This document shows positions 59,457 to 64,000 of a DNA stretch of 64,000 nt, piece after piece. A program made the position numbers and the translations under genes. Location of the stretch: assembly GCF_003286085.1 (NCBI RefSeq), contig NW_020825330.1, positions 1,178,001 through 1,242,000 of the forward strand, in the 5' to 3' direction. Position 1 is the stretch's first letter; each line of letters opens with the position of its first letter. Origin of the DNA: Drosophila persimilis (lineage: Eukaryota; Arthropoda; Insecta; Diptera; Drosophilidae). The notes under the pieces were generated by a model, which ran no database searches, was not told the origin of the DNA, and was given only the letters and a program-made list of their open reading frames with translations.

Positions 59457-62400
59457 CTTAGGGCCCCGGTTCAATAAGAGGGCACGCGCTATCTGGCTCA
59501 TGATTATGCGGCGGTAGTAAAACGCCAGAGCCGAAGACCCTGAGATCTAATCCGGAAGCTCGTTTGCGCCATGTTCGGTTTATGAACTGGCACATCTATA
59601 TACTGTGTGGCAATTGGCGTAACCATGGAACCAAGGAATGGCATCGCATTATGGATGTAAATATGTAAAAGAATGTGATGCAATGGTCGACTTTTTCGAA
59701 GATAATTTTACGTTTAAATTCGCTACAGAGCACTCCTCCAAAGAGTGGCGCAGAGAGACAGAGAGAGAGAGAGAGAGATAAAGGGAGATGGAGAGTTTAA
59801 TGAATTATTCAGGAATTGATATTAACATTTTTTGCTGTTCATAATTATTCAATTATGCGTTTATTAAGTTGAAAGTAGAACAAAAAAGCTACCAATTTAA
59901 TTGCGACCCTAATGAGAATGCTAATAAATTAAATGCAGTTATTTGTTTGTTTGTTCTTCCGCGTAAATTATGCACAGGATATGGCATCGAAAGGATGTGG
60001 TATAAATACCCACATATACTTATCGTACACACACGTATCGTACATATGTATGTACATAGAATAATCCGATTTTTATAAAACATATACTCCATTCATATTT
60101 AAAACGATTTTCTTTAAAATTATTGATGGTCTAGAATGCATTATCCTGCAGAGAAACGAAGTGGGATGTATTCTATTAACTAATAACTGGAATCCGTCGA
60201 ATCCAAGGAGCAGGCACATTCAGCATTCCGGCATCCATGGCAAGGTGATTCCTGGCAAATATTCCCATTTATCATGATCCTCAGACGTTTTTCCATCCAA
60301 ACTGTTGCTTGTTGCTTCGACTTATTTTTGCCAATTAATCGAATCGAATCGAACCGAACTGAATCGAGTGTCCCCAAAAGCACACAAATAAACTTCGACA
60401 AGGATTTAACATCGAGATGATTAATATGACGAACCCTTCTATCAGCGGGCCCCGGCTCCATCTCCTTGCCTCTGTCCGGCCTATTTGATGCTGATTACAA
60501 TTCATCAAAACCGAGAAGGACAAAGCCCCAAAAGAGAAGGCCACGAGAAGCGTGGAAAACTCTTCGAGAGGGCCTAAACAAACGAAACGGGCCGCAAATT
60601 TCATTTGACAGCAACAAAGGGCTAAATGCCTTCAACACCAATTTGTTTACATGCCAGCGCCCCGCCATCGAGCGCCCTGCCCTCTTCTGGGGTCCTTCTC
60701 GTCCTGATGGCGTTATTTATTGTTATCAGACACTGGGGCACATAAAACATTTTATCACTTGCCCCCAGACCCCAACCGAAGCGAAACAAAGCGGAGAGGA
60801 GAACAGCAAGGAAACAGCCGCACTTCCAGGACCACCGAAGCTTCAGGATACCCTTGCTGCTCCTCCGCATGGGTAGAGCCCATGTACCTTAGTACCCGCT
60901 GCAAAGGGTATCCGTGGGAGGAGACAAAAAATAATATTGGATGGAGGGAGGGGCATAGGCCAGGAGCCAGCAGGGCAGGAGGGTAGGAGGGCAGGACCCC
61001 TGGAACTTCATCACTCAATGCGGAAACGGAAATAACGCGTCGTTGAACAGTCCTGTCCGGCCACCCCTGGCACTGCTCTTAGGAAAGGTACCACACGCAT
61101 CCCACACCTCATCCGGACAGACCTACGGACGGACGGACGGACGGACGAACGGACGGACGGACTGGACTCTCTATCTATCTTTAAGTAATTTGTGTGCGCT
61201 GTTCTCTCCCGTCTCCTGTCTCCTGTCTCTTGTCTCCCGTCTACTGTCGCCCGTCTCCTATCTTCTGTCCTCTTTTCCGGGTCCTGGCTAGCCGGAAGCG
61301 GACATTGTGCCATCGGCGGGCAAAAGGGACAAGGAGAAAGCGGGCAAGCGAAACGGAAACGGAGGGAAAGCGATAAGCGAAAAGCAACGAAAAAAATCAC
61401 ATTTGTGTCTAATAGTTTTTTTTGTTGGCTTTGTTTGGGGCCAGAACTCTCACTCAACCAATGATTAATTAGGCCCGCAGCGCACGCCTAATGGCCATTA
61501 AGTAGTATCGTTTCCACTCCCATTTTTCCATTTTCCCATCCAGCATTCAGCATCCATTCTCAGTCCTCCTGACCATCAAGTCCATGGGCCATTGACCTTG
61601 GCAGCGCGATGACATTTGGACTAATTGGTAATGGGGGCAGGGACAGGGAGCAGGGAGCAGGGCGCAGGGCAACAAGCTGTGAATGGGGGACAGTCGTTGA
61701 GGGATTTATGAAAATGAAAAATGGGGAGTGGGGTCCAGCGAGTGTCCACTAGCCAGTGTCCTGCAAACGGATTCAGAGCTGCAGTGTGCTGTGTGCTGTG
61801 GGCTGTGGTCTGAGTGGGCGGCTGCATGGCGGGTCAAGGTCGGGTCAGGCGAATGAATGCCCCTCATACTCCCCCGTTAATGAGCCTGCGGGGGAGGCAC
61901 GCGATAATTGCAAATGCTTATAGCGGATAATTGTGGCGGAATTGTGGCCAAATCAGCACTTAGACCTCTTCCATTGAGGCTCCTGCCCCGGTGGATGCCC
62001 CAGTTCTGCAGTTCCTCACTGATTCGATATTCTAGTAATCGGAATAATGGCATTTTTTGCGTTTTCTTTTAGGCCAAGACCGAGTTGATCCCTTTCGAAT
62101 GCTGCACTTACGAAGGGATTACGCATACATATGTGCTATATATATAGGTGTATATGAAATCAGTAAATATATATAGTAGCAATTGTTGTACTCGCGTTTC
62201 TTGATCGGTGGAGGGTCCTCTCTGCCAGGGTTAATTGCTGACTACCGTCTCGAGGCAAAAGACTGCACAAATAACTCAATTAAACCTCGCTGGCCGTGCC
62301 ACCTGCCACCTGCCACTTGCCACTGGCCTCCTGCTTCTCCTGTTTCCTGTTTCCTGCCGCTGCTCCCCTTCCGGAGCTTCCATCAAATGTTGGCCATTTT

Positions 62401-64000
62401 CACTTGGCGCTAACTTCGTTTCTTGAGCCAAAAAGTTTCAAGCGCGTTGATGAAGAAGTCCATAAAGGTGCGAGGCGACGGCCTCCAGCAGCAGTCCAGA
62501 CCTGGACGTGGACCTGGACGAGGAACAGGACTAACAAACAACAAACAAAAAGCAAACTCAATTCAGCCTCCACTCGACTCTTCCTCCTCATCCTCCGCCT
62601 CAGCCCAGCTCCAACTGCAACTTCGGACTGCAGTCGGAAATAAATAAAAGCGTAAAAAGTGCTCAGCAGGAGGAAAATTGCATGAGAAATTTGCCCCGAA
62701 AAATGGCGTGAAAATGTAAGCGAAAAACAAAGTTAATTGTCGGGAGGCAAGGAGCCCAGGAGGGAGGAGGGAGGAGGAGGAGCCAGCCTCCACTCCAGGG
62801 GGCGCCACGGCAAACGGATTCGCGAGGCACAAACACACAAGTGCATAAATAATGAAATCTGTCTGCAGCTCTCAGCGATCTCTCTCTCTCGAATTAGTCG
62901 CAAGTGGCAAACTAAATGGCAATCATTCAGCGGGAGACTTTACCCGAGACTTACCCAAAAAGTTATCCAAGAGGGAAGACAGAGCCAGAACCAGAGGCAG
63001 GGCAGAGGCAGAGGCAGAGGCAGAGAGACAGAGCTGAAGGTGTGTCTCAAGAGATACAAAATGGGCATTCGCCTGTTGAGTGCGCACTCAGAGCAATCAG
63101 CAAAACATAATGGACGATTCTCCAGCTAAAGAGAATGAACCTTTCAAATGGAGATATAAATCATCTGTTTTTAGTTTAAGGCTGCCATCCTGCAGGGATC
63201 CCCTTTCAAAAAGAGAGAGCATTACTTTGATCATTTGTGTCGCTGGGAAACGACTGTCTGCCATTGCCATTGCCTTCCAGCACTGTGATTAGCATATACA
63301 GTATCCATATAGTACATCCATCAGCATTCCCCCGCCCTCCCCGACTCGGCATCCATTTGCACTGGTGTCTCCTCCAATGCTGTTTGCCCGTTAAAGGTAA
63401 AGCAGCTAAGTGGCAAGCATCCAGTGGCAAGAGCCCCATCCAGGACGACTTGTGGATGACTTTGATGTACGCTCACACACACACGCTGCAGCATTTGGCT
63501 TTGCCTCAATTGAAATCGAAGTTGCATTTTCCAGCATTTCTTTTGTCTAGGACTTGTTCTTCATCATCGCGATAGTCGTCATCATCGTCATCATCGCCAG
63601 CTTCCCTTCCAGGGCTGGGCTTTGACAAAAGTGCAAAAAGGCGTTTGCGACGATGACATGTGGCAGGCGTGGCAGGCAAATGCTCCACTTCCATGTGCGT
63701 GTGTGTGTGTGGCAGTGTGTGCCAGGATACATTTTGACGGAGCGGAGACATCGCACGGATTTCTGGCATCAATGCGCATAAGGAGCGACGAGCAGACGGA
63801 ACAGAACGGAACGGAACGGAAGCATCCTTTTTATTTAAAAGTCGCAGCGCGTAAAACGAAATTGACAAAATCGCATGGAAGTGGCTAAGACGACGCGACG
63901 CGTTGCCGTTGACTTCTTTCAGTCTTTCTTTCTGTCTCTGTCTCTGTCTATCTGTCTGTCTGTCTGTCTGGCTGGGTGTCCGTTTCTCTGTCAATCTGTC
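59457..64000. other. Noncoding flank, no gene seen
   Basis: No exon, RNA gene or transposon is recognised. Low-complexity tracts: (GA)n at about 59757-59778, GGAC tetramers near 61125-61162, TCTCCTG-type heptamers near 61205-61265, GAGGCA hexamers near 62995-63025, and CTGT tetramers near 63950-63970. Open frames up to 162 codons exist but cross these repeats and show no domain. Confidence 0.6.

Noticed and set aside
61011-61457. 148-codon minus-strand frame
   Set aside because: It runs through GGAC and TCTCCTG simple repeats, and its protein text is repeat-derived (runs of RPSV and GDRR type).
1-64000. CRISPR arrays, bacterial operons, ribosome binding sites and prophage signals
   Set aside because: The window is a eukaryotic (fly) genome with spliced genes. 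The only regular repeats are satellites and microsatellites without spacer structure.

Overview
The window looks like a piece of a Drosophila genome. Its coding exons are GC-rich with short 50-70 nt introns, its noncoding DNA is rich in CA, CT, TA and CAG microsatellites, it carries fly core-promoter motifs, and its proteins are recognisable fly families. The first two genes are Popeye/Bves and the stargazin-like protein Stg1. From memory both are X-linked in D. melanogaster, so this is probably Muller element A of another Drosophila species, perhaps the obscura group. That placement is inference.

Layout. At 0.75-5.8 kb lies the 3' part of bves (+), with two alternative C-terminal ends. At 13.6-22.4 kb lies stg1 (+), eight coding exons for a four-pass claudin/stargazin-family protein of 1000 aa. 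An intronless SENP8/Ulp1-like protease gene sits on the minus strand inside stg1 intron 2. At 22.6-26.6 kb, tail to tail with stg1, is a three-exon minus-strand gene for a 1275-aa LisH/OFD1-FOP-like protein carrying a regular array of TQT-type motifs. The 26.6-28.3 kb gap holds an old repeated duplication, a DRE and a Motif 6/Motif 1 promoter. That promoter leads into a three-exon NUB1 orthologue (28.8-30.8 kb, 611 aa, UBL plus three UBA domains). At 40.7-47.3 kb is a ten-exon ABCA-type full transporter (1990 aa), possibly transcribed from an Inr/DPE promoter near 34.4 kb across a 5.7 kb 5'-UTR intron. The exon phases of every model close in frame.

Accessory region, 48.8-59.5 kb. A small frame-broken ORF is followed by a complex repeat. 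A gene-like fragment with splice signals leads into about 21 nearly identical tandem copies of a 319-bp monomer. A second spliced-looking fragment with a poly(A) signal follows. Then comes a turn-around at about 57.98 kb, after which the whole arrangement reappears inverted with only one diverged monomer. The inner arms are about 0.9-1.2 kb, near-identical and separated by 73 nt, so a read-through transcript would fold into a long hairpin. The monomer resembles my memory of the X-linked 1.688/359-bp satellite family. I consider this satellite-plus-hairpin locus the most interesting part of the window. The last 4.5 kb shows only low-complexity noncoding DNA.

There is little functional linkage between the genes. 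Two neighbours (Bves long form and Stg1) end in the same class I PDZ-ligand tripeptide TAV. Two others (the SENP8-like protein and NUB1) both belong to families that handle NEDD8 or related modifiers.
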